Source: Bacillota bacterium (lineage in GTDB: Bacteria; Bacillota; Clostridia; Tissierellales; Tissierellaceae). From it: a stretch of DNA of 42,252 nt. The notes under the pieces are model-generated. The model saw only the letters and a list, made by a program, of their open reading frames with translations, did not search any database and had not been told where the DNA came from. The first letter of the stretch is position 1. The number at the start of each line of letters is the position of its first letter. A program made the position numbers and the translations under genes. Of the stretch, positions 18,079-26,632 are shown piece by piece. Where the stretch lies: the NCBI GenBank assembly GCA_023388495.1, contig JAEWGC010000038.1, forward strand, positions 1-42,252, in the 5' to 3' direction.

Positions 18079-19299
18079 ATGGAAATCAATTTTGAAAGAC
18101 TGAAAAGAAATATTATTAAAATAGGCGAGATAGGTAAAACGGACAATGGCATAACACGTTTAGCTTACAGTCAGGAATATAATAAGGCTAGAAAAGAACT
18201 AATGGATTTGATGATTTCAGAGCATCTAACGGTTACAATTGATAAAGTAGGTAATTTAATTGGCAGGAGAGAAGGAAAATTTAACTTACCAAGTATTATG
18301 TTAGGTTCCCATTTAGATACTGTTAAAAACGGTGGATTGTTAGATGGAAATTTAGGTGTAATAGCTGCACTAGAATGTATTTCAGTATTAAATGATAATA
18401 ATATAATAACTAATCATCCAATAGAAATAGTAGCTTTTACTGCTGAAGAAGGTAGTGAAATGGGAGGAACGTTTGGTAGTAGGGTAATGATGGGACGCCA
18501 AAATACTAATTCAGAAGGATTACCTGAGAAGTTAGCTTATTACGATATGACCATTGAGGACATAAAGGATTCTGTTAGGGATACAAATGGATTGAAAGCC
18601 TTTTTAGAGCTACATATTGAGCAAGGTGGGATTCTTGAAAAAAACAAATTACCAATAGGGATTGTAAATGGCATTGCAGGAGTTACTAGATATAAGATTA
18701 TCATAAATGGAGAAGCAAATCATGCAGGCACTACACCAATGTATCTCAGGAAGGATGCTCTTTTAATGGCTTCCAAGATTATATTAAAAATCAATGAAAT
18801 TTCATGTAAGATGGGGGATCCTTTTGTAGCCACAATAGGAATTGTAGAATTATTTCCTGGATCCGTAAATGTAATTCCAGGTAAAGTAGAACTGACTTTA
18901 GAGATGAGAGATTTAGAACAAAAAAGAATAGAATGCGTAGTCCATAAGATTAAAGAATATATAAATAAACAACAAGATTTCAATATTGATTTGGAGTTTA
19001 TGATAGAAAAGCCCCCAGTAAAAACTTCAAATGACATTATACAAATAATCGAAGAATCATGTAATGAGCAAGAGGTAGAGTATATGATTATAGCTAGTGG
19101 AGCAGGACATGATGCAAAAGAGATAGCTAATTGCATTCCTACAGGAATGATTTTTGTACCTAGTCGTGATGGAAAAAGCCATTGTGCAGAAGAATATACC
19201 GATTGGAATTATATAAAAACAGGTTTTAATATTCTACTACAAACGCTTTTGAAATTAGATAAATCAGTGGAAGAATTGAACAATAAACTGCTTACTTAA
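18079..19299 (+). CDS. M20-family amidohydrolase (allantoate / N-carbamoyl-L-amino-acid type)
   Basis: The 406-residue protein is a binuclear zinc hydrolase of the M20 family that removes carbamoyl groups. Metal ligands are H78 and D80 in GSHLDTV, D89 in GGLLDGNLGV and E123/E124 in FTAEEGSEMGG; H179 in ELHIEQGGIL is the further conserved histidine. The lid domain has NHAGTTPMYLRKDA, and the C-terminal PSRDGKSHCAEEYTDW holds the last zinc histidine. This fits allantoate amidohydrolase, N-carbamoyl-L-amino-acid hydrolase or beta-ureidopropionase, which are not separable by motifs. Placed with the cyclic amidohydrolase, it is the natural second step of ureide breakdown. ACGGAGGA precedes the ATG. 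Confidence 0.88.
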   Translation: MEINFERLKRNIIKIGEIGKTDNGITRLAYSQEYNKARKELMDLMISEHLTVTIDKVGNLIGRREGKFNLPSIMLGSHLDTVKNGGLLDGNLGVIAALECISVLNDNNIITNHPIEIVAFTAEEGSEMGGTFGSRVMMGRQNTNSEGLPEKLAYYDMTIEDIKDSVRDTNGLKAFLELHIEQGGILEKNKLPIGIVNGIAGVTRYKIIINGEANHAGTTPMYLRKDALLMASKIILKINEISCKMGDPFVATIGIVELFPGSVNVIPGKVELTLEMRDLEQKRIECVVHKIKEYINKQQDFNIDLEFMIEKPPVKTSNDIIQIIEESCNEQEVEYMIIASGAGHDAKEIANCIPTGMIFVPSRDGKSHCAEEYTDWNYIKTGFNILLQTLLKLDKSVEELNNKLLT

Positions 19300-19466
19300 T
19301 ATAATAAATAGTTGCTAATAAATCTGCCTTGTTAATATTATAGATATTCTATATACTAACCATAAGCTAAATGATTTTGGTATACCTTATGGGACTTGCA
19401 TGCAATGAAAGAATAACGGAATAGTAGAATTAATTTTATTTTCTGTGATATAAAAGGAGGCGTAAC

Positions 19467-20504
19467 ATGAGAATAGCTATAATAGGGTATGGAGGAGTAA
19501 GCAAAGCTTTTCTTCAACTAATAATAGATAAAATAAATGATTTAAATGTTGAAGATATATATCCTGTAATTAAGTATGTAATTTCATCGAAAGGTGGAAT
19601 ATATGATTATAATGGAATAGATATTAAGAACTTATTAAAATTTTCAAAACTTAATGATGATATTACTAAATATCCCTTAGGAGGTTCTTCTAATATAGGA
19701 TTTAAAACTTTGATAAATAATAAAGATATAGATATTGTAGTTGAAATGACTCCTACAAATGTAAAAACTGGTGAACCAGGGATGACTCATATTATTAAAT
19801 CCTTAGAAAATGGATTTCATGTTATTACAGCAAATAAAGGACCAGTCTTATTAGCCTATAGAAAATTAAATGAAATTGCTGCTAAAAACAAAGTTCAATT
19901 AGGAATAGGGTGTACCTCTGGTGGAGCATTACCAACAATAAATGGTGGTATTATGGATATGGCAGGCTCAACAATACAATCTATAGAAGGTGTATTAAAT
20001 GGAACGACAAACTTTATTTTAAATGAAATGGAAAACCATAAAATAGAATATAGTGAAGCTCTAAAAATAGCTCAAAAACAAGGTATTGCTGAAACAGATC
20101 CTACACTTGATGTAGAAGGATGGGATACAGCTACCAAATTGTTAATCCTAACTAACGTTCTGATGAATGAGGAAAAGACAATAAATGATATAAAGGTACA
20201 GGGCATAACATCTATCACAGCTTGTGATATTGAAAAGGCAGCAAAAGAAGGAAAAAAATATAAATTAGTTGGTAAATCTATTAGACAAAATGAAGGATTA
20301 GAGATGTCAGTAAAACTTGAAAAAATAGATAAAGATAATTCATTCTTTGGAGTAGATGGAAAAAACAAAGCTGTAAGATATACTTCTGATACTTTAGGAG
20401 ATTTGACTATAATTGGTGGAGCATCAGGAGTGACACCAGCTGCTGCATCGATTCTTAGAGATCTAATTAATATAAAAAGAGGATATAGATTTACTAGGTA
20501 TTAA
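19467..20504 (+). CDS. Homoserine dehydrogenase-like oxidoreductase, without ACT domain
   Basis: The 345-residue protein has an N-terminal NAD(P)-binding motif (IAIIGYGGVSKAFL) and the homoserine-dehydrogenase catalytic domain. That domain contains TANKGPVLLAY, IGCTSGGALPTINGG, the signature VEGVLNGTTNFIL in the form IEGVLNGTTNFILNEM, and ETDPTLDVEGWDTATKL with the acidic and lysine active-site residues. It lacks the C-terminal ACT regulatory domain found in many biosynthetic enzymes, and no threonine or methionine genes are adjacent. A catabolic oxidoreductase acting on a pathway hydroxy amino acid is possible; plain homoserine dehydrogenase activity is equally possible. AAAAGGAGG precedes the ATG, and a terminator follows at once, ending the catabolic cluster. 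Confidence 0.82.
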   Translation: MRIAIIGYGGVSKAFLQLIIDKINDLNVEDIYPVIKYVISSKGGIYDYNGIDIKNLLKFSKLNDDITKYPLGGSSNIGFKTLINNKDIDIVVEMTPTNVKTGEPGMTHIIKSLENGFHVITANKGPVLLAYRKLNEIAAKNKVQLGIGCTSGGALPTINGGIMDMAGSTIQSIEGVLNGTTNFILNEMENHKIEYSEALKIAQKQGIAETDPTLDVEGWDTATKLLILTNVLMNEEKTINDIKVQGITSITACDIEKAAKEGKKYKLVGKSIRQNEGLEMSVKLEKIDKDNSFFGVDGKNKAVRYTSDTLGDLTIIGGASGVTPAAASILRDLINIKRGYRFTRY

Positions 20505-20508
20505 GATG

Positions 20509-20540
20509 AATCCCTTTGCTACATTTAGCAAAGGGATTAT
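20509..20540 (+). terminator. Terminator after the homoserine-dehydrogenase-like gene
   Basis: AATCCCTTTGCT and AGCAAAGGGATT form a perfect 12-bp stem with a six-base loop, directly after the stop codon. It marks the end of the catabolic gene run. Confidence 0.82.
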
Positions 20541-20645
20541 TAGTATATAAATTTTTAGTATAAGCTTGAAATATATTCACCCTAGTAATACAATAAATCT
20601 ATATATAAATTGAGGATATTATATCAATATAAAGGAGAAATTTAT

Positions 20646-21152
20646 ATGGAAAGATTAGTCTCAACAAAACATGAACATTTTAAAATCAGATTCGCAGAAG
20701 AAAAAGATATTAAGCTTATTCTAGACTTTATTAAGGAATTAGCAGATTATGAAAAACTACTACATGAAGTAGTTGCAACTGAGGAAATACTTATGGAATC
20801 CTTATTTGTTAGAAGGGCTGCTGAGGTTATAATTGGTGAGCATGATGGAGAGCCCGTAGGATTTGCTTTATTCTTCCATAACTTTTCTACCTTCTTAGGT
20901 AGACCAGGAATTTATTTAGAGGATTTATATGTAAGACCAGAGATGAGAGGAAAAGGATATGGCAAAACTTTATTATCCTTTTTAGCAAAGTTAGCTATAG
21001 AGAGAAACTGTGGAAGATTTGAATGGTGGTGTATAGACTGGAATGAACCCTCTATTAATTTCTACAAGAGTATAGGCGCCGTTCCAATGGATGAATGGAC
21101 AGTATATCGTGTACACAATGAGGCTCTTATTAACTTAGCAAATGAATTTTAA
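20646..21152 (+). CDS. GNAT N-acetyltransferase (diamine/amino-group type)
   Basis: The 168-residue protein is a Gcn5-related acetyltransferase. After an N-terminal IRFAEEKDIKLILDFIKELA, the central strand and acetyl-CoA loop read EDLYVRPEMRGKGYGKTLLS, with the R/Q-x-x-G-x-G/A motif. The segment GRFEWWCIDWNEPSINFYKS is typical of the spermidine/diamine acetyltransferase-like branch (SSAT type), which acetylates polyamines or thialysine-like amines. AAAGGAG sets the ATG at 20646 in preference to an upstream in-frame TTG. The gene stands alone between two terminators. Confidence 0.88.
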   Translation: MERLVSTKHEHFKIRFAEEKDIKLILDFIKELADYEKLLHEVVATEEILMESLFVRRAAEVIIGEHDGEPVGFALFFHNFSTFLGRPGIYLEDLYVRPEMRGKGYGKTLLSFLAKLAIERNCGRFEWWCIDWNEPSINFYKSIGAVPMDEWTVYRVHNEALINLANEF

Positions 21153-21164
21153 ATTTTAAAAATA

Positions 21165-21205
21165 CAAAAAATCCCAGATAATTAAATTTTATCTGGGATT
21201 TTTTC
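21165..21205 (+). terminator. Terminator after the GNAT gene
   Basis: AAAAAATCCCAGATAA pairs with TTATCTGGGATTTTTT around an ATTAAAT-type loop, ending in a T tract. The A-rich 5' side would also serve the opposite strand. Confidence 0.85.
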
Positions 21206-21320
21206 AATAAATAGTCTATTGAGCTATTTAAACACTAACATAGTAGATTTCTAAGTGGGCAAATTAATAAGGATAATAGTTTATAAATTTAATATAATAA
21301 TTTTTCAAAAGGAGGCAAAA

Positions 21321-22484
21321 ATGGATATACTGACTAGAAAAAAATTTGAAGAATTAATAAATTCGGAAGAAGAATGGTGTATATCAATCTACATGCCTAC
21401 CTGTCGTATGGGACCAGACATAAAGCAAAATCCAATACGATATAAACAGTGCATTAGAGAGGCTGAAGATAAATTATTTGAGATGGGTTTAAGTAAAGCT
21501 GAAGTTGGAAGCATCTTACGATCAGCTAGTGATTTAATCGATGAGACAACATTTTGGCAAAATCAGACAGAAGGGCTAGCAATATTTATTACCCCAGAAG
21601 AAATGAATTATTATCATCTCCCATTTGAAGTAAAAGATCAAGTGGTAATTTCAGATAAGTTTTATACTAAACCACTTCTTCCTTTATTTACAACAGATGG
21701 ACAATACTATATATTAGCACTTAGTAAAAATGAAGTTAGACTTTTTAAAGCTTCAAGACAAAAAGTAAAAGAAATAGTAATGGAAGATGCTCCTAGAAGT
21801 GTAGAAGATATGAAAGTAGATGATGACCCTAGAACTAAATTGCAGTTTAGAACTGCTAGTCCAGTAGGTGGAAATCAGCTCGTATACAATAATACAACTC
21901 AAGGGCAAGGTAATGAGAATGATTTCGATAAAAATGAACTTACAAGATATTTCAGAGCCATTGATGAAGCTTTCAACAAAGTCCATAAAGGAGAAAATAT
22001 ACCTTTAGTACTTGCGGGAGTGGAATACTTGATTCCTATATATAAAGAAATTAGTAGCTATCCAAATATAGTAGATGAATTTATTAAAGGGAATCCTGAA
22101 ATATTATATGGAGATGACTTACAGAAGATGGCATGGGAAGTCATGGAGCCTAAATTCTTAAAGATACAAGAATTAGCTGAGGCTAAATATAATCAATTTT
22201 CCGGTCAGAAAAATGGATTATCTTCTAATTCATTAAAGAAAATACTTTCTCAGTCCTATAATGGGCAAGTGGAAACATTATTTATTGCAAATGGGATAGA
22301 ACAATGGGGGCAATTTAATCCAGAAACAAATAAAATAATATTCCATGATGAACAAAAAATTGGAAATGAGGATTTAATGGATCGTGTTGCTACTCTTACT
22401 ATATCAAGAGGTGGAACAGTATATCTAGTAGATCCAGATGAGGTTCCAGATGGTGGAACCATTGCAGCTGTATTAAGATATTAA
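21321..22484 (+). CDS. Bacterial eRF1-like protein (baeRF family)
   Basis: The 387-residue protein resembles the bacterial archaeo-eukaryotic release-factor-like (baeRF) families, probably the baeRF3 type. Features are an N-terminal SIYMPTCRMGPDIKQNPIRY, a FKASRQKVKEI strand after YILALSKNEVRLF, a central acidic EDMKVDDDPRTKLQF, then FNKVHKGENIPLVLAGVEYL and the C-terminal RGGTVYLVDPDEVPDGGTIA. These proteins are predicted to act on ribosomes or RNA, possibly as hydrolases or rescue factors, but no function is established for this family in general. A strong AAAAGGAGG sets the start at ATG 21321. It is a single-gene unit with its own terminator. Confidence 0.75.
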   Translation: MDILTRKKFEELINSEEEWCISIYMPTCRMGPDIKQNPIRYKQCIREAEDKLFEMGLSKAEVGSILRSASDLIDETTFWQNQTEGLAIFITPEEMNYYHLPFEVKDQVVISDKFYTKPLLPLFTTDGQYYILALSKNEVRLFKASRQKVKEIVMEDAPRSVEDMKVDDDPRTKLQFRTASPVGGNQLVYNNTTQGQGNENDFDKNELTRYFRAIDEAFNKVHKGENIPLVLAGVEYLIPIYKEISSYPNIVDEFIKGNPEILYGDDLQKMAWEVMEPKFLKIQELAEAKYNQFSGQKNGLSSNSLKKILSQSYNGQVETLFIANGIEQWGQFNPETNKIIFHDEQKIGNEDLMDRVATLTISRGGTVYLVDPDEVPDGGTIAAVLRY

Positions 22485-22487
22485 ATA

Positions 22488-22522
22488 GAAAAATCCGAAT
22501 AAACTTTATTCGGATTTTTCTA
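22488..22522 (+). terminator. Terminator after the eRF1-like gene
   Basis: GAAAAATCCGAATAAA and TTTATTCGGATTTTTC form a near-perfect stem with a short loop, directly after the gene and before the pst operon. Confidence 0.85.
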
Positions 22523-22568
22523 TTATTAATAACTTTAATGTGTAAATTTTAATTATAGATAAAATTAA

Positions 22569-22596
22569 TTGGACATAGGGAAATATTGGATATAAA
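22569..22596 (+). promoter_or_regulatory. Possible pstS promoter
   Basis: TTGGAC (22569-22574) and TATAAA (22591-22596) are spaced by 16 bases and lie about 45 bases before the pstS start. I saw no clear Pho-box direct repeat, so phosphate control is assumed from the genes, not seen. Confidence 0.35.
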
Positions 22597-22641
22597 CTGT
22601 ATTGTGTAGTTTGTTAAAATTAATACATATGGAGGTACAAT

Positions 22642-23541
22642 ATGAAAAGAAAAATTAGTTTATTATTAATTACTTTAATTTTAGTTATAGCTTTAGTGGG
22701 ATGTAAAAATGAAGCTGATCAAGTATCAGGAGATAATAGTTTTAGGGCAGAGATGACTTTCAATGGTTCATCTACCTTGGCTCCTGTAATATCAGCTATA
22801 GCTACAGATTTTATTGAAAGTAATACTACATGGAATAATGTTGACCCTAGCTTTCCAGAAAAAAATATTGCAATTTATGTGTCAGCAGGTGGTTCAGGAG
22901 CTGGAGCTAAAGCAGTAATAGAAGGTACTAGTGATTTTGGTATGCTGGCTAGAGGAGTAAAGGAAGAAGAAAAAGAAAAAATAGGTGATATGAAGGAATT
23001 TGTTTTAGGTATAGATGCCCTAACTATTTCTGTAAATCCAGAAAACCCTTTAGTAAAACTAAAAGATAGTTTAAGTACGGAAGAAATTATGAAGATATTC
23101 TCAGGAGAATACAAATATTGGGATGACTTAGATGGAAGTCTTGAACATAAGGAAATAGTAGTTGTTATTAGAGACCTTGGTGGTGGAGCCCATGAAGTAT
23201 TTCAAAAAAGCATAATGGGTGATGTTCAAGTAAGAGAAGATGCTATACAATCACCTTCTATGGGTGCATTAGTTACAAAGATTATTGAAAACAAGGATGC
23301 AATAGGTTATGCTTCTTTTGGTATGGTAAATCAAAATAGAGGGAAACTTATACCTCTAAAGGTTGATGGAATAGAGCCAACAGAAGAGAATATTGTTAAC
23401 GGATCATATAAAGTATCAAGACCTCTTATTGCAATTAAAAAGGGAGAATTAACACCTGAACAGAAAGCATTTATGGATTTTGTTTTATCAGAAGAAGGTT
23501 CACAAATTATTGAGAAAATGGGATTTGTACCAGCAAATTAG
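22642..23541 (+). CDS. pstS: Phosphate ABC transporter substrate-binding lipoprotein PstS
   Basis: The 299-residue protein is the phosphate receptor of the Pst high-affinity uptake system, anchored outside the membrane by a lipid. The signal peptide ends in the lipobox ALVGC (Cys21). The phosphate-binding loops are FNGSSTLAPV near residue 40 and SAGGSGAGAKAVIEGTSDFG near 82-101. RDLGGGAHEVFQKSI forms the third phosphate-contact region. The C-terminal VSRPLIAIKKGELTPEQKAF is typical. GGAGGT precedes the ATG. The permease and ATPase genes follow, after a hairpin terminator. Confidence 0.93.
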   Translation: MKRKISLLLITLILVIALVGCKNEADQVSGDNSFRAEMTFNGSSTLAPVISAIATDFIESNTTWNNVDPSFPEKNIAIYVSAGGSGAGAKAVIEGTSDFGMLARGVKEEEKEKIGDMKEFVLGIDALTISVNPENPLVKLKDSLSTEEIMKIFSGEYKYWDDLDGSLEHKEIVVVIRDLGGGAHEVFQKSIMGDVQVREDAIQSPSMGALVTKIIENKDAIGYASFGMVNQNRGKLIPLKVDGIEPTEENIVNGSYKVSRPLIAIKKGELTPEQKAFMDFVLSEEGSQIIEKMGFVPAN

Positions 23542-23543
23542 GA

Positions 23544-23570
23544 ACAGGGGCTTTAAGCCCCTATTTTTTT
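23544..23570 (+). terminator. Intra-operon terminator between pstS and pstC
   Basis: AGGGGCTT and AAGCCCCT form a perfect 8-bp stem around a single T (a larger loop in RNA), followed by ATTTTTTT. It lies only a few bases before the pstC ribosome site. Partial read-through would leave pstS transcript in excess over the membrane and ATPase genes, as is usual for binding-protein operons. Confidence 0.8.
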
Positions 23571-23581
23571 GAGGTGGCAAA

Positions 23582-24442
23582 ATGAAAAAAATAGAAGATA
23601 AAATTTTTAAAATATTACTAAGTGGATTAACCTTATTTTCTGTATTAATACTTTCCTTTATTGTGTTTTCTATTTTAAAGGAAAGTATTATGTTCTTTAG
23701 AGAAGTACCTATAACTAATTTTGTTTTTGGCAAGAAGTGGAATCCACTGGGGTCTCCAGATAAACTGGCTATACTTCCTGCCATATTAGGTACAGTATAT
23801 GTTTCTATAATAGGAATCATTATAGCACTTCCCATAGGCCTAGGTAATGCTATAATTCTATCCTGCTATATAAATGAGGGAGCAAAAAGAGGAATTAGAA
23901 GTATGGTGGATATATTAGCTGGTATACCCTCAGTTATTTATGGGTTTATTGGACTTTTAGTGCTGGTGCGTTTTTTTGAAGTGCAATTTTTTTTCCCTAC
24001 AGGAGAATCAGTTTTAGCAGGTGGTATAATTCTTTCTATTATGATTTTGCCATTTATTATTTCTACCTGTGAGGAATCCATGGAAAAGGTTTATAGGGAA
24101 TACTTAGGGTGTTCAAATGCCCTTGGAGTATCTAAAAGTTATATGATTAGAAAGATAGTTTTACCTAACTCTAGGAGAAGTATCTTAGCTGCTACAGTAT
24201 TGGCCTTGGGGAGAGGCATGGGAGAGACTATGGCTGTAATGATGGTAATAGGTAATGCTCCAATAATGCCTAAGCTATTGGGTAAATGTCAAACTATACC
24301 CTCACTAATAGCTCTTGAAATGGGAATGGCGGAGGTTGGAAGTCTTCATTATCACGCCCTTTATGCTTCAGGATTTATACTTATGATGATTTTACTCCTT
24401 ATTAATTTGATTCTATATATAATAAAAAGAAAAATAGTATGA
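23582..24442 (+). CDS. pstC: Phosphate ABC transporter permease PstC
   Basis: The 286-residue membrane protein has six hydrophobic segments and the BPD-transporter permease loop. Markers are FVFGKKWNPLGSPDKLAILP after the first helix, GTVYVSIIGIIIALPIGLG, DILAGIPSVIYGFIGLLVLV and the EAA-type loop YREYLGCSNALGVSKSYMIR with KIVLPNSRRSILAATVLALG. RGMGETMAVMMVIGNAP is characteristic of PstC. The start follows GAGGTGG. It pairs with PstA, encoded 17 bases downstream. Confidence 0.93.
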   Translation: MKKIEDKIFKILLSGLTLFSVLILSFIVFSILKESIMFFREVPITNFVFGKKWNPLGSPDKLAILPAILGTVYVSIIGIIIALPIGLGNAIILSCYINEGAKRGIRSMVDILAGIPSVIYGFIGLLVLVRFFEVQFFFPTGESVLAGGIILSIMILPFIISTCEESMEKVYREYLGCSNALGVSKSYMIRKIVLPNSRRSILAATVLALGRGMGETMAVMMVIGNAPIMPKLLGKCQTIPSLIALEMGMAEVGSLHYHALYASGFILMMILLLINLILYIIKRKIV

Positions 24443-24459
24443 AATGAAGGTTGATATAT

Positions 24460-25296
24460 ATGAAGGATAGGATTCAAGATAACTTGTTTAAGCTATGGAT
24501 TATAGCCAGTACTGTAATAGTAATAGGAGTCTTAGTGTTTATTCCTGGGTATATTTTAATTAAAGGATCAAACTCTATTAATCTAGAATTTATATTTAAT
24601 AATCCTAAGGGGATACCTTTAGGTTCAGAAGGTGGGATATTTCCAGCAATAGTAGGTAGCCTATTACTAATGTTTTTAGCTTGTGTTTTTTCATCAGTTC
24701 TAGCTATATCAACTGCTATATATACGGTTTTTTACTGTAATTCTAGAAAAATAAGTGATATAATTCATTTAATAATACAGTGTATGTCAGGTATTCCTTC
24801 TATTGTTTTAGGAATGTTTGGATATACCTTATTGATAATATATTTTAGGATCAATAGATCACTCTTAACTGCAGGAATAACCTTGGGAATAATGATATTT
24901 CCGTACATAGAAGTTAGGGTTGAAAAAATATTAAATGAAATAGACTCTAATATTATTAATTCCTCTTATGCTCTAGGAGTATCTAAATTCTACACTATAC
25001 TCAAGCTAATACTTCCAGTCTGTAAAACTGATATTATATCGGCTATACTTCTTGCAGGAGGATTTGCAATGGGAGCTACAGCACCCATAATACTAACTGG
25101 AGCTGTAATCTTTGCACCATTACCTAAGTCAATACTTTCACCTGTAATGGCTCTTCCATTCCATCTTTATATATTAACTGGAGAAGGCATATCAATGGAA
25201 AATGCCTATGGAACTGCTGCAATACTTATTATAATATTATTTTTAATTAATATTTTATCACTGATTATAAATAAGAAGAAAAAGGAGCATAGATAA
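24460..25296 (+). CDS. pstA: Phosphate ABC transporter permease PstA
   Basis: This is the second permease subunit, 278 residues from ATG 24460 (GAAGG at 24446; a TTG at 24451 is too close to that site). Six membrane segments are visible. Family marks are GGIFPAIVGSLLLM, CMSGIPSIVLGMFGY, the EAA-type loop NSSYALGVSKFYTILKLILP and GGFAMGATAPIILTGAV. PstA usually has G-E-T-A-P where this protein has G-A-T-A-P. Its stop codon abuts the pstB start, so translation is probably coupled. Confidence 0.92.
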   Translation: MKDRIQDNLFKLWIIASTVIVIGVLVFIPGYILIKGSNSINLEFIFNNPKGIPLGSEGGIFPAIVGSLLLMFLACVFSSVLAISTAIYTVFYCNSRKISDIIHLIIQCMSGIPSIVLGMFGYTLLIIYFRINRSLLTAGITLGIMIFPYIEVRVEKILNEIDSNIINSSYALGVSKFYTILKLILPVCKTDIISAILLAGGFAMGATAPIILTGAVIFAPLPKSILSPVMALPFHLYILTGEGISMENAYGTAAILIIILFLINILSLIINKKKKEHR

Positions 25297-26040
25297 ATGG
25301 AAATAATAAAGGTAAACAATTTAAATGTAAGCTATGACAATAAATTAGTACTAAAAAACTTATCTATATCCTTTAAACAAAACAAGATAACCTCAATAAT
25401 AGGACCATCAGGTTGTGGGAAGTCAACCTTTCTTACAGCACTTAATTTAATGCTGGAGGAACATGGTGGTAAATACAGTGGAGATATTTTTTTTAAGGAT
25501 AGAGATATTAAAACCTACAATAAAGATATCATAAGAAAGATGATAGGAATGGTATTTCAAAAGCCTACGCCATTTCCCTTATCAATATATAAAAATATGA
25601 CTTATGCACCAATGTATTATGGTATACAAGATAAAAATAGGTTAAAAAACATAGTGGAAACCAACTTGAAAAGAGTAGGACTTTTTAATGAAATAAGTAA
25701 TGATTTAAATATGTCAGCAATGAAATTATCTGGAGGTCAGCAACAGAGATTATCAATAGCAAGAGCATTAACTGTAGAGCCAGAGATCCTACTTTTGGAC
25801 GAGCCCTGTTCAGCTTTAGATGTAAAAAATACTACTATTATTGAAGAGATGCTATTAAGATTTTCTGAGGAATATACTATAATAATAGTAACTCATAATT
25901 TATCTCAGGCAAAAAGAATATCAGATTATACAGCATTCATATTAGATGGAGAATTAGTAGAATACAGTGAAACAAAGGAAATGTTTTCTAACCCAAAGGA
26001 TAAAAGGACCAAAGAGTACTTAGAGGGAATATATGGATAA
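25297..26040 (+). CDS. pstB: Phosphate ABC transporter ATP-binding protein PstB
   Basis: The 247-residue ATPase energises the Pst system. It has Walker A GPSGCGKST (about 37-45), the PstB-specific Q-loop FQKPTPFPLSIYKNMTYAP, the signature LSGGQQQR, Walker B ILLLDEPCSALD and the switch histidine in IIVTHN. The stretch after Walker B reads SALDVKNT rather than the common SALDPIST. AAGGAG is inside the end of pstA. No phoU gene follows, unlike in many pst operons; a HAD phosphatase gene does. Confidence 0.93.
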   Translation: MEIIKVNNLNVSYDNKLVLKNLSISFKQNKITSIIGPSGCGKSTFLTALNLMLEEHGGKYSGDIFFKDRDIKTYNKDIIRKMIGMVFQKPTPFPLSIYKNMTYAPMYYGIQDKNRLKNIVETNLKRVGLFNEISNDLNMSAMKLSGGQQQRLSIARALTVEPEILLLDEPCSALDVKNTTIIEEMLLRFSEEYTIIIVTHNLSQAKRISDYTAFILDGELVEYSETKEMFSNPKDKRTKEYLEGIYG

Positions 26041-26061
26041 TTTTAAGTGGAGGAAAAAACA

Positions 26062-26532
26062 ATGCTAATCTATGAAATACCTGGCAGAGATAATTTAGAA
26101 ATTAAGAACATAGTTTTTGACTATAATGGAACAATAGCAGTAGATGGAAAATTGATTGATGATGTTAAAAAACTAATAAATAAATTAGCCCAAGTGGTAG
26201 ATATCTATGTATTAACAGCTGATACATATGGAACAGTAGAAAAAGAATGTATAGATATTAATTGTAAGGTTTTAACTTTTCCAAATTCAGATGCTGGAAA
26301 ATCAAAGCAAGAAATAGTAAGAAAATTAGGTGGAGATAGGACCATATGTTTAGGGAATGGATATAATGACATTTCTATGTTTGAAGAAGCAGTATTTTCC
26401 ATAGCCATAATAGAAGGGGAAGGTGTATCTGGGAAGCTATTATCCAAAGCAGATATAGTATGTAGATCTATAGTTGAAGCATTAAGAATACTACTTAATA
26501 AAGATATGGTAAAGGCAACTTTGAGAAGTTAA
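26062..26532 (+). CDS. HAD-superfamily phosphatase, P-type-ATPase-like
   Basis: The 156-residue protein is a compact, cap-less HAD hydrolase. Motif I is DYNGT (nucleophile D20), motif II is VLTADTYG, motif III is the lysine region near GKSKQEIVRK, and motif IV is LGNGYNDISMFEEA with acidic metal ligands. Such proteins are often annotated as soluble P-type-ATPase-like phosphatases. Motif I has Asn (N22) where most HAD phosphatases have the acid/base Asp, which could slow or redirect catalysis. It lies 21 bases after pstB, with GGAGG at 26049-26053, so it is probably in the pst transcript and may handle phosphorylated compounds under phosphate limitation; that is inferred. Confidence 0.8.
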   Translation: MLIYEIPGRDNLEIKNIVFDYNGTIAVDGKLIDDVKKLINKLAQVVDIYVLTADTYGTVEKECIDINCKVLTFPNSDAGKSKQEIVRKLGGDRTICLGNGYNDISMFEEAVFSIAIIEGEGVSGKLLSKADIVCRSIVEALRILLNKDMVKATLRS

Positions 26533-26632
26533 CTTTTAAGATAAAAACTCCTAAATTTTGCTAAGAATACATGAGAGATTAAATGAAGATAATAATCTGG
26601 AACGTATATCTTGCGAAGGGAGGGAAATTACC

